NCBI GenBank assembly: GCA_030549495.1
Contig: JAUIRK010000916.1
Location: 347,501-411,500 of the forward strand
Length of the DNA stretch: 64,000 bases
Direction: 5' to 3'
Source of the DNA: Nectonema munidae
Taxonomy: Eukaryota; Nematomorpha; Nectonematoida; Nectonematidae
Under the pieces are notes generated by a model. It ran no database searches, was not told where the DNA came from, and saw nothing but the letters and a program-made list of their open reading frames with translations. The position numbers and the translations under genes are program-made. Of this stretch, positions 62,107 through 64,000 are shown piece after piece (position 1 is the first letter of the stretch; each line of letters opens with the position of its first letter).

Positions 62107-62920
62107 ATGGCTCTAACAAGAAGTAGTGAAAATAATTTTCTGGTTGGCATTGTCCGTGAAACAAACTATGAAAATTGTAGTCAACTCCAAAGAAAGAAAT
62201 GTGTTTTAAAATGGCTTTTTATATATAAAAAACTGAAAAAATCGATTAGTGAATTCTGAGGAAATGTTGGAAAATTTGGAGTAATGTTCTCCCAAGTCTT
62301 AAATTACAAAGAAAATTCGTAATATTTATGAAAAACATGAAAATTTGATAAAGAATAAAAACGCAAATCTGCAACACAAATAAAAAAATAAGAGTCCAGC
62401 AAAGAGTTGAATAGCCTATTTCACAGAGAATATTCACAATCTAGCACTCTTACAAAAAAACAAAGAATTGGCTTTTCTTGAAGATCTTAGAGGACTAAAA
62501 AATGTTTATCGGAAAAGAAGACAAGAAATTTTCAAAAAAATATAAAAAAGTAAAATGATGAATTTTACAAAAATCTTTAGAAGAAAAGGGAGTTTTTGAA
62601 GAAGATAGGGCTTCTCTTGTCTCACTTGACAGCGTTGACATTAATCGTGGGTTGCTTTTTTAGCCTGCAAAAAGCATAATCATGAGTTGTTTATTGCTGC
62701 AGTTTTTTAAATCTTTTTTTTTCAAGTGATCAAGATATTGCACTCTTTAATCGATTCGAAGCAAAATGGTTTGCTATTCCTATGAGTTCTTTTCAACCTT
62801 TTGAATATAATGATACTGACCCTGATCTTATTGGTCAATATGTTCGAGAAAAAAAAGACCAGATCATTTTATTTTTCAGAATGAACTAAAAAACAAATAC
62901 AAGATTATTGGGAACTTTTT
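62107..62920 (+). pseudogene. Decayed transposon-like coding region
   Basis: Starts with an open MALTRSSENNFLVGIVRETN and continues in mixed frames with KIRNIYEKHENLIKNKNANL, LLQKNKELAFLEDLRGLK and FEYNDTDPDLIGQYVREKK. The pattern of K/N-rich helices resembles an invertebrate transposon-associated ORF that I cannot name. Many stops. Confidence 0.3.
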
Positions 62921-62943
62921 GAACTATGTCTGATGGCAAAAAA

Positions 62944-64000
62944 CAGGGGCGCACATCCTCAAAATTATTGGGGGGGGAGGGGGGATTTTTTCTTGCAATT
63001 TTCAAAATTAGTGGTCTGGAAATAACACGGGAGACCAAATATTCAAACAATCCTTTAAAATACAGTGTATTCAGCGCATACCTAAAGTCCTAAATTTATA
63101 AGACTACTTTATATTTTTTTTTACAAAATTGGTGAATTTAAATACTATACTTCCAGCGAAAATATTTTAATTAAATTTGCATATCGAATATAGTGCGCAG
63201 AAAAATGCCCCCGGAAAAAATGCCCCCAATTAAAAAGTAGGAAAAAGTGCCCCCAATTAAAAAGTAGGAAAAAGTGCCTCCAATTAAAAAGTAGGAAAAA
63301 ATGCCCCCAATTAAAAAGTTGGAAAAAATGCCCCAATTTAAAATTAGGAAAAAATTCCCCAACACAAAAAAATTCAAAAAATTATTAATTAAAATTTTTA
63401 AAAAAGATATGTCAAATAAAGATTTTTTGTGAAAAAAAAGTTAACTTTTCATCTAAAACATTTTAAATTTAATTAAAGTAAACTAAAAAACTCAGCATAC
63501 GACAATTTTTTAAATACAAAAAAATTTTTTATAAAAGAGCGAATTTTTTTGGACTTTGTGTGTATCAAAACACTTTCTAAATATAATTTGTGTTTTAACT
63601 GATTTTAAGAACACATTCCCACAAATCTGCACCTTTGCTATTGTTTTCAAGAACTATAAAGAAAAAAAACCCTATAAATTAAGAAATTTTAGAAATTTAG
63701 CCTTTCAAAACGGTACCAAATAAAAATATTTATATAATTTAAAAAAATCAAAAATTAGAGGTCATTTTTTCCTACTTTTTAATTGGGTGCATTTTTACCT
63801 ACAACCATCGAATATACACTAGTTTAAAAAAATCCAAAATTGTTAGGGGGTGGAATAGGCTTTTCATTTGAAAAATGAAGTAGTCTACCAGGCACATTAC
63901 AGGAATTGATGAAAGGATATTTGATTCATAGAAAAAACAAATAACTGAAGGTTGGATAGTTTTATATGAGTGAATGTAGTCTAAAGGCAAAGAGTCTAAT
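62944..64000 (-). mobile_element. ~1-kb repeat element, copy 2 (runs off the window)
   Basis: Inverted copy of 53803-54774. Starts CAGGGGCGCACATCCTCAAA with a GGGGGGGGAGGGGGG tract, and near the window end reads the inverse of GACTCTTTGCC, about 10-15 bp short of the element's other end. Confidence 0.75.
63205..63360 (-). repeat. 27-bp minisatellite inside repeat copy 2
   Basis: About five units of GCCCCCAATTAAAAAGTAGG plus AAAAART. The other copy of the element (about 54470-54530) has only two to three units, so the array expanded or contracted after dispersal. Confidence 0.85.

Overview
The window is AT-rich eukaryotic DNA from an animal. Four things point to a bilaterian: a labial/Hox1-type homeodomain at the left edge, a spliceosomal cyclophilin with animal-type exon structure (PPWD1), a glycyl-tRNA synthetase with the metazoan WHEP domain, and rhodopsin-type GPCRs. 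Transposon content (several hAT groups, FLYWCH-MULE, piggyBac, an APE-type LINE, tRNA-derived SINEs, a BEL/Pao fossil) suggests an invertebrate. I cannot name the species.

Layout. 1-216 (+): 3' coding exon of the Hox1-like gene. 754-7300: transposon graveyard (TTAA MITE, old ZBED5-like hAT, internally deleted MULE derivative, strongly pyrimidine-skewed block). 7315-33709 (-): one complete PPWD1 gene of 11 exons encoding 638 residues; every exon joint keeps frame. Its large introns hold a young hAT-Ac element, a FLYWCH-MULE, a triplicated hAT tail, a tRNA-Val(AAC), a 28S rRNA fragment, a LINE lacking its reverse transcriptase, and other relics. 36300-40860: two generations of one ~150-bp satellite around a piggyBac relic. 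41723-42604 and 49692-50582 (+): two intronless paralogous 7TM receptors, separated by a piggyBac relic and a 2.6-kb hAT element. 50930-54774: nested MITEs, SINEs and older repeats. 56178-61338 (-): glycyl-tRNA synthetase, seven exons, complete except for the extreme N-terminus. 62944-64000: inverted copy of the repeat at 53803-54774, so GARS1 is flanked by inverted repeats.

The host genes are unrelated in function (body-axis transcription factor, spliceosome-associated prolyl isomerase, signalling receptors, aminoacyl-tRNA synthetase). The unifying theme is genome structure: introns are either tiny (46-74 bp in both housekeeping genes) or 0.5-6 kb, and the largest hold recognisable mobile DNA. 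This fits ancestral mini-introns inflated by insertion.

The most biologically novel genes are the two GPCRs. Both replace the class A DRY triplet with (I/M)QT and lack NPxxY, yet keep the extracellular disulfide cysteines and the TM5/TM6 prolines. I found no clear new defence, toxin or mobile system. All assignments rest on reading translations and motifs by eye, without database searches.
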